DNA from: Brachybacterium equifaecis
GTDB taxonomy: Bacteria > Actinomycetota > Actinomycetes > Actinomycetales > Dermabacteraceae
Direction of reading: 5' to 3'
Assembly (NCBI RefSeq): GCF_023509525.1
Contig: NZ_JAKNCJ010000009.1
Coordinates: forward strand, 23,976-87,975
DNA: 64,000 nt
The position numbers and the translations under genes are program-made. This document shows positions 25,665 to 32,980 of this stretch, one piece after another; position 1 is the first letter of the stretch, and every line of letters begins with the position of its first letter. The notes under the pieces are model-generated. The model did no database searches. It was not told the DNA's origin and saw only the letters and a list, made by a program, of their open reading frames with translations.

Positions 25665-25955
25665 TCAGCCGAGGTCGAGGTGCACCCGCACCTCGACCTC
25701 GTCTCCGATCTCCACGCCCTCGGCCCGCTGCACGGCGACCTTCACCGGCAGGAAGTACGTGCCCTCGCGCGGGAACAGCGAAGTGGTGAAGGCGGTCTCG
25801 CCGATCTGCGCCTGGACGGGGATGACGCCCCAGCCGTAGGTGAGGCGCGCCTTCACCTGGTCGATCGCGTCGGCCTCCTCGGGCGGGAGGGGAGCGAAGA
25901 CGTACGGCGCGGGGCCGCGCCATTCGACGGCGGTCGCGCTGAAGATGAGGTCCAT
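25665..25955 (-). CDS. DUF1905 domain-containing protein
   Basis: A 96-residue small beta-rich protein. It opens MDLIFSATAVEWRGPAPYVF and ends VEIGDEVEVRVHLDLG, both matching the DUF1905 pattern in which a core strand GWGVIPVQAQIG is followed by TSLFP. Function is unknown. A TACGCT -10 box lies six bases before the ATG, so the message is probably leaderless. The last codons form part of a 12-base inverted repeat shared with the end of the convergent dhaL. Confidence 0.85.
   Translation of the reverse strand: MDLIFSATAVEWRGPAPYVFAPLPPEEADAIDQVKARLTYGWGVIPVQAQIGETAFTTSLFPREGTYFLPVKVAVQRAEGVEIGDEVEVRVHLDLG
25671..25700. terminator. Hairpin inside the 3' end of the DUF1905 gene
   Basis: GAGGTCGAGGTG, six-base loop, CACCTCGACCTC. 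It sits between convergent stops and could end dhaKL transcripts. It may also be a chance effect of codons for Val-Arg-Val-His-Leu-Asp. Confidence 0.35.
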
Positions 25956-25961
25956 GCCGGG

Positions 25962-25967
25962 AGCGTA
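25962..25967 (-). promoter_or_regulatory. -10 element, leaderless start of the DUF1905 gene
   Basis: TACGCT ends six bases before the ATG; no ribosome-binding site. Confidence 0.5.
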
Positions 25968-26009
25968 GCGAGCGCCGAGTCGGAGCGCCCGGGTCTCAAT
26001 GCCCAGGTC

Positions 26010-27200
26010 TCAGTGCTCGAGCTCCGCGCGGCGACCACGGATCTCCCGGAGCGCGCCGTTGATCGGCGAACCCTCCAGAGGGATCTCGTGCAGGCCGACG
26101 GCCGCCGCCGCGCGCAGCGCGATCCCATCGGCCCGCCGCGCCGCGGCAGGGCGCAGGCCGATGAAGTCCGCGAGTTCCGCCCAATGGCGTGCGCGGATCC
26201 GTGATACCCGCCCTCCGACGGGCAGCGCCATGGTGAAGTCCCGGTAGACCGCGGTGCAGGCGACGTCGTAGAGGGGCGAGACCTCCCAGCGCCCGGGCTC
26301 GCGCTGGAGAATCGAGATGTTCGTGGCGTGCAGATCCCCATTGCCTGTCAGCCACGCGAACAGGAACTGCAAGTAGAGGTTGCGGGCCGCGATGACGGGC
26401 GCCGCACACTGCCCCGCAACTGCGCGAATGAGATCTTCCGTGGCCACGGAGTACTTGGCGGCCGGGAGGATCCCCAGCACTTGCCCCGCATCCTCCAGGG
26501 GCAGGCGCACGACTGCTCCGTTCTCCGTCACGCTCCGATCGAATCGCCTCACGATCAGTCCGGGCACGCCATGGCGGTCCTGGACCAGGCGGCTCTGGGC
26601 GACCGGCAGATTCAGGAGCCGTGCCGCACGCAGATGCATGCTCTCGTTCAGCGCCAGGAACGGGAGCTCGGCCGGCTCGATCTTCAGCAGGGCGCGCTCT
26701 TCTGATGTCGTCAGGGGAGCGGTCAGTCGAGAGGCGGACGCCTTCGCCTGGACACCGGGGATCGCATGGCGGTCGATCTCCGCTCCGATCTGGCGGAAGT
26801 CCAGGTCCGAGATGTCGCCGTCGGCCAAGGGGGAGGGCTCTGCTGCGTGCTGGCCTGCGGGCACGATCTGCACAGCACCGGGGGTGTCGGCGCCGACTGC
26901 GAGGAGGAGGGACAGCTCGTCATCCATCGAGGTCTTCACCTCGCGCCGCAGGAGGCTGAGACGCCTGCCTTCGGGCATGAGTCCCGCGAAGAACGGGGGC
27001 AGACCGCCGCCGGGAAGGCTCAGCGGCGGGCCGTGCGCCGGCAGTGTGGTCGCTACGGGAGGGCCTGCGTAGTCCGCCGTGTATCGGAAGGTCACTTCTC
27101 CTGCGGGGGAGCGGGTGAGCTCTCCGACGGGATTCCCATGGGCGAGGACATGAGCGCGGTCGACGAACCGAAGCTCTTCGAGAGGGGTCTGTCTGGTCAT
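26010..27200 (-). CDS. hipA: HipA-family serine/threonine kinase toxin
   Basis: A 396-residue toxin of the type II HipBA system, a kinase-fold protein. E. coli HipA phosphorylates glutamyl-tRNA synthetase and arrests growth. The N-terminal subdomain includes FAGLMPEGRRLSLL. Then come the Gly-rich loop IPGVQAKASAS, the kinase catalytic loop NGDLHATNISI and the metal-binding SPLYDVAC. All expected kinase elements are present, so it is probably active. Its ATG overlaps the hipB stop in ATGA, with hipB (antitoxin) first, as is usual. Confidence 0.9.
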   Translation of the reverse strand: MTRQTPLEELRFVDRAHVLAHGNPVGELTRSPAGEVTFRYTADYAGPPVATTLPAHGPPLSLPGGGLPPFFAGLMPEGRRLSLLRREVKTSMDDELSLLLAVGADTPGAVQIVPAGQHAAEPSPLADGDISDLDFRQIGAEIDRHAIPGVQAKASASRLTAPLTTSEERALLKIEPAELPFLALNESMHLRAARLLNLPVAQSRLVQDRHGVPGLIVRRFDRSVTENGAVVRLPLEDAGQVLGILPAAKYSVATEDLIRAVAGQCAAPVIAARNLYLQFLFAWLTGNGDLHATNISILQREPGRWEVSPLYDVACTAVYRDFTMALPVGGRVSRIRARHWAELADFIGLRPAAARRADGIALRAAAAVGLHEIPLEGSPINGALREIRGRRAELEH

Positions 27201-27409
27201 CGCGTCACGCTCACGTGCAGGCCCAATATCTCGAGCAGCCGCAGCACGGAGCCGACGGCCGGACTGGGGGATCCGTTCTCGATCTCCCGGACGGTCCGGT
27301 CCGACAGGCCCGCCAGCTCGCCGAGCTCTGTCTGCGTCAGGCGCGCCTCACGCCGTGCCGCCCGGATCGAGGCGCCGAGGGATTCGGGGACGGAGTGCGG
27401 TGCGGTCAT
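27197..27409 (-). CDS. hipB: HipB-family antitoxin, XRE helix-turn-helix
   Basis: A 70-residue DNA-binding antitoxin. The helix-turn-helix reads RREARLTQTELGELAGLSDRTVREIENG and is followed by SPAVGSVLRLLEILGL, standard for HipB. The start at MTAPHSVPESL is chosen because the frame upstream is unlike HipB. A 14-base palindrome lies three bases before the ATG and overlaps the ribosome-binding site; a second copy is 60 bases further up. HipB normally represses its own operon through such operators. Confidence 0.88.
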   Translation of the reverse strand: MTAPHSVPESLGASIRAARREARLTQTELGELAGLSDRTVREIENGSPSPAVGSVLRLLEILGLHVSVTR

Positions 27410-27412
27410 GGC

Positions 27413-27426
27413 GGAAGGATCCTTCC
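27413..27426. promoter_or_regulatory. hipBA operator, proximal palindrome
   Basis: GGAAGGATCCTTCC, a perfect 14-base dyad. It overlaps the AAGGA ribosome-binding site of hipB. Confidence 0.65.
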
Positions 27427-27472
27427 GGTGAGGTGGCGGATTCACACATCCTGGCAGATCCGGAAGAAGAAG

Positions 27473-27486
27473 GGAAGGATTCTTCC
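27473..27486. promoter_or_regulatory. hipBA operator, distal palindrome
   Basis: GGAAGGATTCTTCC, the same dyad with arms GGAAG and CTTCC, centred 60 bases from the proximal copy. Two sites about six helical turns apart would allow looping or cooperative binding. Confidence 0.6.
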
Positions 27487-27539
27487 GATTCTTGCCCGTC
27501 GTACGGATGCGGTGGTGCCGTGCGCCCGAATCGGAACGA

Positions 27540-28505
27540 TCATCCCGTTCCCGCACCCACTCCGCGCGCCCGATCGAACCACTCCCCGAGCTCCGCGATG
27601 GCCTGGGTGAGCGCGGCCGGCTCGATCACCTCGACGGGCAGTCCGAGATGCGCGAGGTGCATCGCGACCCACCGCAGATCCGCCTCGGCCAGATGCAGGA
27701 GGCACGCGTCCTCGCCGTCGGCCTCGACGGTGCCCGCGGTCGGCGGGATCCGCGGACGCAGCTGTGCGGCAGGCACCGAGAAGCGCACGATCACCCTCCC
27801 CGCGCGCCCGCCGCGGGCCACGGCGGCGCGCACGTGGGCCTCGATGTCCGGGGTGGGCCGGGGCGCGAATCGGAAGGTGCTCGCTCGCGCCTCGTGCATC
27901 CGGTCCAGGCGGAACGTGCGCCAGTCCGCGCGCTCCAGATCCCAGGCGAACAGGTACCAGCGTCCCTCGATCGTCAGCACCCGGTACGGCTCCACGCGCC
28001 GGGTCGAGCGGTGCCCGTCGGCCCGCTCGTAGTCGAGCCGGGCTTCCACACCGTCGCGAACGGCACCCGCGAGGATTACGAGCGTCGGCCCGGGGATCCC
28101 GGCGCGGGCCGACGGGAGGACCTCCAGCGCCGTCGTCACCGCGGTCACCTCTGCCCGCGCGGCAGGAGGGAGCACCTGCTCCAGTGCGGTGAGAGCGCGC
28201 AGGGCCTGCTCGCCGAGACCATCGATGCTGGAAGCTGCCGCGAGGCGAAGGCCGACGGCGACCGCGGCGGCCTCGTCGGCCCCGAGCAGCAGCGGCGGCA
28301 GCGCGCGCCCGGCGCCGAGGCGGTACCCGCCCCCGCTGCCGTGCGCGGCGTGGACCGGGTAGCCCATGCGGCGCAGGCGCTCGACGTCCCGGCGCACGGA
28401 GCGCGCGGTGACGCCGAGCTGCACGGCGAGCTCCTCGCCGCTCCACACCGCGCGCGACTGCAGCAGGGAGAGCAGATGCAGGGTCCGCTCGGTCACGTCG
28501 CTCAT
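27540..28505 (-). CDS. WYL-domain transcriptional regulator
   Basis: A 321-residue regulator of the DeoR/WYL class. The N-terminal winged helix (MSDVTERTLHLLSLLQSR, GVTARSVRRDVERLRRMGYPVHA) is followed by the WYL core with RVEPYRVLTIEGRWYLFAWD and RTFRLDRM, then a WCX-like C-terminal domain ending EVIEPAALTQAIAELGEWF. WYL domains sense ligands, often nucleic-acid fragments. The gene is divergent from a DinB-family gene 109 bases away, which it may regulate. The ribosome-binding site is weak. Confidence 0.88.
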   Translation of the reverse strand: MSDVTERTLHLLSLLQSRAVWSGEELAVQLGVTARSVRRDVERLRRMGYPVHAAHGSGGGYRLGAGRALPPLLLGADEAAAVAVGLRLAAASSIDGLGEQALRALTALEQVLPPAARAEVTAVTTALEVLPSARAGIPGPTLVILAGAVRDGVEARLDYERADGHRSTRRVEPYRVLTIEGRWYLFAWDLERADWRTFRLDRMHEARASTFRFAPRPTPDIEAHVRAAVARGGRAGRVIVRFSVPAAQLRPRIPPTAGTVEADGEDACLLHLAEADLRWVAMHLAHLGLPVEVIEPAALTQAIAELGEWFDRARGVGAGTG

Positions 28506-28614
28506 GGCACGAAGTCTCCCGGATCCTGCGGACAGGATCTGACCGCTATGGCGCGCATGATGCTCGTGCCGGGCCGATAAGGCCCCCGCCCCACCAGAAC
28601 AGCAGGAGGATCCC

Positions 28615-29190
28615 ATGCCCTTCATGACCCCCGACGTGACCGACGAGCGCGACGGCCTCGCGACCTTCGCCGCCCAGCAGCTGCGCCAGATCGCCGCGAC
28701 CCTGCACGGACTGGATCGCGAGCAGCTCGCCGCGGCCCCGAGCGCGTCGGCCATGACCCTCGGCGCGCTCACCCGCCACTGCCTGTGGGTCGCGCAGCGC
28801 AACGTCCTCGCCATCCATGCTGCACCCGGGTGCCCGGAAGGCCCCCAGCACACGCCCGCGCAGGTCGAGGCCGAGGGCACGATCCAGCCCGACGCGCTGC
28901 GCCCGGAAGACACCGCCGGCAGCCTGATCGAGGAGCTGCACTCCGCCGCAGACGAGCTCGATGCGGCGATCCGCGCCGCCGATCCAGACACCTCGGTGCC
29001 GATCCCCGAGGAGCCGTGGTTCTCCGGCTCCGAGCACTGGAACGTGCGCCGCTGCGCGCTGCACATGGTCGAGGAGTTCGCGCGCCATGCCGGGCACGCG
29101 GACGTGATCCGCGAGAGCATCGACGGCAAGGGCGCGTACGAGCTGAACGCGCTCGCCGACGGCGAGGAGTGGCCGCCGACGGGCTGGTGA
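28615..29190 (+). CDS. DinB-superfamily (DUF664) protein
   Basis: A 191-residue four-helix-bundle protein. Metal-binding histidines are H55 (ALTRHCLWV), H144 (CALHMVEEF) and the nearby ARHAGHADVIRE. The DUF664 branch includes mycothiol-dependent enzymes and many proteins of unknown role; the three histidine positions fit a metal site. CAGGAGG lies just before the ATG. It is divergent from the WYL regulator and followed by another DinB-like gene. Confidence 0.8.
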   Translation: MPFMTPDVTDERDGLATFAAQQLRQIAATLHGLDREQLAAAPSASAMTLGALTRHCLWVAQRNVLAIHAAPGCPEGPQHTPAQVEAEGTIQPDALRPEDTAGSLIEELHSAADELDAAIRAADPDTSVPIPEEPWFSGSEHWNVRRCALHMVEEFARHAGHADVIRESIDGKGAYELNALADGEEWPPTGW

Positions 29191-29203
29191 TCCGGCCCCT
29201 CGC

Positions 29204-29280
29204 CCGCACAGTCCTCGGTCGCAGGGCCGGTGACGTGCATCAGTGCACGTTACCGGCTCCTGGACCGATGTCTTTGCTGC
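29204..29280. repeat. Palindromic repeat family 2, copy E
   Basis: Stem CCGGTGACGTGCA / TGCACGTTACCGG around TCAG, with one G-U wobble. It lies between the two DinB-like genes, after the first stop. Confidence 0.8.
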
Positions 29281-29344
29281 CCGCCGCCGCCGAAAGCTGC
29301 CCGCCACCCGCCGCGCCCAGCCCGCCCCCACCAGAGGAGACCCC

Positions 29345-29932
29345 ATGACCCGCACCCCACCTCCCTCCACCACGATCAGCGCCGTCCTGCTGGAGCAGAT
29401 CGAGTTCCACTGGCGCGAGCAGGCGCGCCCGCACCTGGAAGGCCTCACGGACGAGGAGTACCTGTTCGACCCGACCTCGGGCGGCTCCGCGTGGACCCTC
29501 CACCCCCGCCGCGACGACCTGCCCCAGGAGCATCTGCAGGGCGGCAGCGGCGACCTCGTCATCGACTTCGTGTTCCCGGAGCCCTCGCCGCAGCCCTTCA
29601 CCACGATCGCCTGGCGCCTCGGCCATGTCATCGTGGGCGTGCTCGCCCTGCGCAATCACTCGCACTTCGGCGGACCCGCTGCCGACTACATGACCTGGGA
29701 TTACGCGTCCACGGCCGCGGGAGCGCTCGCGCAGCTCGACCGAGAGTACGAGCGCTGGATCGAGGGCGTGCGCGCGTGGTCGGAGGACGACCTGCTCGAG
29801 CGGGCGGGGGAGGCCGAGGGGCCGTGGGCTGACCTCACGCGCGCTGATCTGGTGGCCCACATCCACCGCGAGCTCATCCACCACTTGGCCGAGATCGCGC
29901 TGCTCCGGGATCTCTGGACGCACACGCGCTGA
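29345..29932 (+). CDS. DinB-superfamily protein
   Basis: A 195-residue DinB-like protein, unlike the previous gene in detail. The N-terminal helix (AVLLEQIEFHWREQARPHLEGL) precedes TIAWRLGHVIVGVLALRNHSHF and the C-terminal LVAHIHRELIHHLAEIALLRDLW, with histidines in the usual metal-binding places. In-frame sequence upstream of this ATG overlaps a palindromic repeat, so the ATG at the start of MTRTPPPS is preferred. Function unknown; mycothiol transfer is a possibility for this superfamily in actinobacteria. Confidence 0.78.
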   Translation: MTRTPPPSTTISAVLLEQIEFHWREQARPHLEGLTDEEYLFDPTSGGSAWTLHPRRDDLPQEHLQGGSGDLVIDFVFPEPSPQPFTTIAWRLGHVIVGVLALRNHSHFGGPAADYMTWDYASTAAGALAQLDREYERWIEGVRAWSEDDLLERAGEAEGPWADLTRADLVAHIHRELIHHLAEIALLRDLWTHTR

Positions 29933-29968
29933 CCGGGAGCGCCGCGCGCGCTGACGTCGCGATGGACT

Positions 29969-30044
29969 CGCAAGGTCCTCGGTCACAGAGCCGCTGACGT
30001 GGACCAGTCCACGTCTGCGGCTCTGAGAGCGATGGTTCTGCTGC
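29969..30044. repeat. Palindromic repeat family 2, copy F
   Basis: Stem GAGCCGC-T-GACGTGGAC, CA, GTCCACGTC-T-GCGGCTC: perfect apart from a single T-T mismatch. It lies between the second DinB gene and glpX, a 307-base gap that holds no other feature I can identify. Confidence 0.8.
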
Positions 30045-30239
30045 CCGTCATCCGCCGCCGGCCAGGCACCGACAGCAGCCGGGCCCAGCTGAGCCCGCCC
30101 CCCGTCCGGTATCCGCGACCGGCGGACCATCGCCCCTCCGTGCCCGCGCATGCCCGGCTACGGTGGAGGGGACACTGATCGGCCCGTCGGCGCAGGTCCT
30201 CCCCGTGCCGCACGGGCACTCGACGACGAGGAGCCCGAC

Positions 30240-31280
30240 GTGACCAGCACGAGCAGCACCGATCCCCGCACCCCCGACACGACCCTGAGCAGCACCGCCC
30301 CCGACCGCAACCTCGCGATGGAGCTGGTGCGCGTCACGGAAGCCGCCGCGATCGCCGGCTCCCGCTGGGTGGGCCTCGGCGACAAGAACAAGGCCGACGG
30401 CGCCGCGGTCGACGCGATGCGCACCTTCATGGACACCGTCGCGATGAACGGCACGGTCGTGATCGGTGAGGGCGAGAAGGATGAGGCCCCCATGCTGTTC
30501 AACGGCGAGAGCGTCGGCGACGGCACCGGCCCGGATGTCGACGTCGCGGTCGATCCGATCGACGGCACCCGCCTGACCGCTCTCGGCTACGCGAACGCGC
30601 TGTCGGTGTTCGCGGTCGCGGAGCGGGGCACGATGCTGGACCCCTCGGCCGTGTTCTACATGGACAAGCTCGTGGTCGGCCCCCGTGCGGCCGACGCGGT
30701 CGACCTCGCCAAGGGCACCGCGTTCAACGTGCGGGCTGTGGCGGAGGCGCTCGACAAGCCCGTCGAGCAGGTGACGGTGTGCGTCCTGGAGCGCCCTCGC
30801 CATGAGGGCCTGGTGGAGGAGATCCGACGGGCCGGCGCGCGGGTCAAGTTCATCATGGACGGCGACGTCGCCGGTGCGATCGCGGCTGCCCGCCCCGGCA
30901 CGGGAGTGGACATGCTGCTGGGCACCGGCGGGACGCCCGAGGGCATCGTCACGGCCTGCGCGATCAAGGCCACCGGCGGGGTCATCCAGGGCCGCCTCGC
31001 GCCGCTCGATGAGGCCGAGGAGGAGAAGGCCCGTGCGGCCGGTCTCGACCTCGGCCGCGTGTACAGCACGGATGAGCTGGTCACGAGCGACAACTGCTAC
31101 TTCGCGGCGACCGGCATCACCGACGGCGAGCTGCTGCGCGGGGTGCGCTACGAGGGCGGGCGGGTGCTCACCGAGTCGATCGTGATGCGCTCGGCGTCCG
31201 GCACCGTGCGCGTGGTCGAGGCCGAGCACCTCGCCGCGAAGTGGGATCGCTGGCTGAAGGGCGACGCCGCGGGGGAGTGA
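30240..31280 (+). CDS. glpX: Class II fructose-1,6-bisphosphatase GlpX
   Basis: Hydrolyses fructose-1,6-bisphosphate to fructose-6-phosphate, the committed step of gluconeogenesis; 346 residues. The metal-binding DPIDGT is present, together with VIGEGEKDEAPML, MDGDVAGAI and LLGTGGTPEGI, all class II signatures. The GTG start is chosen because GAGGAG lies seven bases before it; the N-terminal ~20 residues (VTSTSSTDPRTPD) are a disordered tail. It stands apart from other gluconeogenic genes here. Confidence 0.92.
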   Translation: MTSTSSTDPRTPDTTLSSTAPDRNLAMELVRVTEAAAIAGSRWVGLGDKNKADGAAVDAMRTFMDTVAMNGTVVIGEGEKDEAPMLFNGESVGDGTGPDVDVAVDPIDGTRLTALGYANALSVFAVAERGTMLDPSAVFYMDKLVVGPRAADAVDLAKGTAFNVRAVAEALDKPVEQVTVCVLERPRHEGLVEEIRRAGARVKFIMDGDVAGAIAAARPGTGVDMLLGTGGTPEGIVTACAIKATGGVIQGRLAPLDEAEEEKARAAGLDLGRVYSTDELVTSDNCYFAATGITDGELLRGVRYEGGRVLTESIVMRSASGTVRVVEAEHLAAKWDRWLKGDAAGE

Positions 31281-31346
31281 GCCCGGGCCCGGCCTTTACC
31301 TTCTCCCCCAAGAACAGGCCTGCTCGGTCTCCTTCACCCAGGGCGG

Positions 31347-31422
31347 GCAACACATTCCTCGGTGTCAGGGCCGGTGACGTGGACCAGTCCACGTCACCGG
31401 CCCTGACACCGATGTTTTTGCG
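31347..31422. repeat. Palindromic repeat family 2, copy G (perfect stem)
   Basis: Perfect 24-base arms (31361-31384 and 31387-31410) around a CA tip. The rest of the 317-base gap between glpX and the convergent oxidoreductase gene is GC-rich without a gene. Confidence 0.9.
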
Positions 31423-31597
31423 GGGCGAGCCGGGGGAGGGCGGCGAGGAGGGCTCGGGGCGAGGTAGGGGGAGTGCGGGGTGAGGGCTTGGGGTGCGCTG
31501 CCGCCCCTGCCCTGCCCGGGACTGCGGCCCCCTCCGGCCCCGGCGCCGCCCCGGGCCTGCGGTCCCGCTTCGGGCCCGAAGCTCGCGCCCCGCCGCC

Positions 31598-32698
31598 TCA
31601 CCCCTGGCGGCCGGTGAGCTCCCGTGCCTGCTCCTGGGCCTTGAGCGCGAGCTCGACGGCCTTGAAGATGTGGGACTGGGTCATGGAGGTCTCGGTGCGG
31701 TTCAGGACGTCGAGGATCAGCTCGCCGAAGAACGGGTAGCCCACCTCTCCGTGCGCGTTGATGCGGTGCTCGCCGTCGCCGTCCACGAGGATCACCTGGT
31801 CAGGGCCGTTGTCGGTGGTGACATCGACGTACTTGCGCAGTTCGAGGTACCCGTCGGTGCCGACCACGAACGTGCGGCCGTCGCCCCAGGTGCGCAGACC
31901 CGCGGGGGTGAACCAGTCCACCCGCACGTAGCCGCTGGCCCCGGAGGAGAGGGCGATGTGCGCGTCGCCGAAGTCATCGAGCTCGGGGAAGTCGGGGTGG
32001 CCGAAGTTGCCGATGGAGCTCGAGAGGATCTCGGCGTCGTCGGACCCGGTGAAGGTGAGCATCTGCTCGAAGTTGTGCGAGCCGATGTCGGTGAGGATGC
32101 CGCCGTACTGCTGCTTGCGGAAGAACCAGTCGGGCCGGGACTCGGGGGAGCCCATGCGGTGCGGGCCCATGCCCGTGACCTGCACGACCTTCCCGATCGC
32201 GCCGCGCTGGATCAGCTGGGTGGCGAGCACGGCGGCTTCGACGTGGATGCGCTCGGAGTAGTAGACCGCGTACTTCTTGCCGGTGCGCTCCACGGCATCG
32301 CGGGCCGCGGCGAGCTGCTCGAGGGAGGTCAGCGGGGTCTTGTCGGTGAAGTAGTCCTTGCCTGCCTCCATCACGCGGATGCCGAGCGGCGCGCGCTCGG
32401 AGGCGATCGCGGCGGCGGCCACGAGGTGCACGGTGTCGTCGGCCAGGATCTCCTCCTCGCTCGCGGCGATGCGCAGCTCGGGGAACTGCTCGGCGAAGCG
32501 GGCCCGGAACTCCTCGGCGCGCTCCGGCTGGGGGTCGTAGACGGCCTTCAGGGTGCCGCCGGCGCCGATGAGGCCTTCGCACATGGCGAAGATGTGGCCG
32601 TGGTCGAGGTGCATCGCGGCGAAGACGAAGTCTCCTGCCTCGACGACGGGCTTCGGCATTGCGGCGGGGGCGTAGTTGGCGCCTTCGGAAGCGGGCAT
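31598..32698 (-). CDS. Gfo/Idh/MocA family oxidoreductase
   Basis: NAD(P)-dependent sugar or inositol dehydrogenase-like protein of 366 residues. The N-terminal Rossmann domain (DFVFAAMHLDHGHIFAMCEGLI, TLKAVYDPQPERAEEF) is followed by the family motif with the catalytic Lys (DYFTDKTPLTS, the EKP position). The C-terminal beta-sheet domain has GGILTDIGSHNFEQML with a conserved GxxxDxxxH. The start MPASEGANY is chosen to match family length. The specific substrate is not evident; no sugar operon surrounds it. Confidence 0.82.
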   Translation of the reverse strand: MPASEGANYAPAAMPKPVVEAGDFVFAAMHLDHGHIFAMCEGLIGAGGTLKAVYDPQPERAEEFRARFAEQFPELRIAASEEEILADDTVHLVAAAAIASERAPLGIRVMEAGKDYFTDKTPLTSLEQLAAARDAVERTGKKYAVYYSERIHVEAAVLATQLIQRGAIGKVVQVTGMGPHRMGSPESRPDWFFRKQQYGGILTDIGSHNFEQMLTFTGSDDAEILSSSIGNFGHPDFPELDDFGDAHIALSSGASGYVRVDWFTPAGLRTWGDGRTFVVGTDGYLELRKYVDVTTDNGPDQVILVDGDGEHRINAHGEVGYPFFGELILDVLNRTETSMTQSHIFKAVELALKAQEQARELTGRQG

Positions 32699-32980
32699 CG
32701 GTGCACCGGTCCTCTCGGTCGGCGGCGTCGCGCCCGCACGCCGCGAGGGCCGACGGGACCGCGCGCCGCACGGATCAGGTTCCCGACCAGTGTCCTGCAC
32801 CACACGCCGGGCTCCCGCCGGATGCCGAGGGTTGCCCCTCGCTGCGCGCCCGACGGCGGCCGGCCCCGCCCCGTCCGACGGCGCACCGCCTGGTCCCGAC
32901 CCGGCGGGCTGCGCCCTGCCCGCGCCCGACGGCGCCCCGCGCGGTCCCCGCCCGACGGAGGCCCGCCCCGCCTCGCCCCG

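Noticed and set aside
10317..31422. A CRISPR array suggested by repeated palindromes
   Set aside because: The copies are dispersed over 21 kb with unrelated spacing and no uniform spacers or cas genes.
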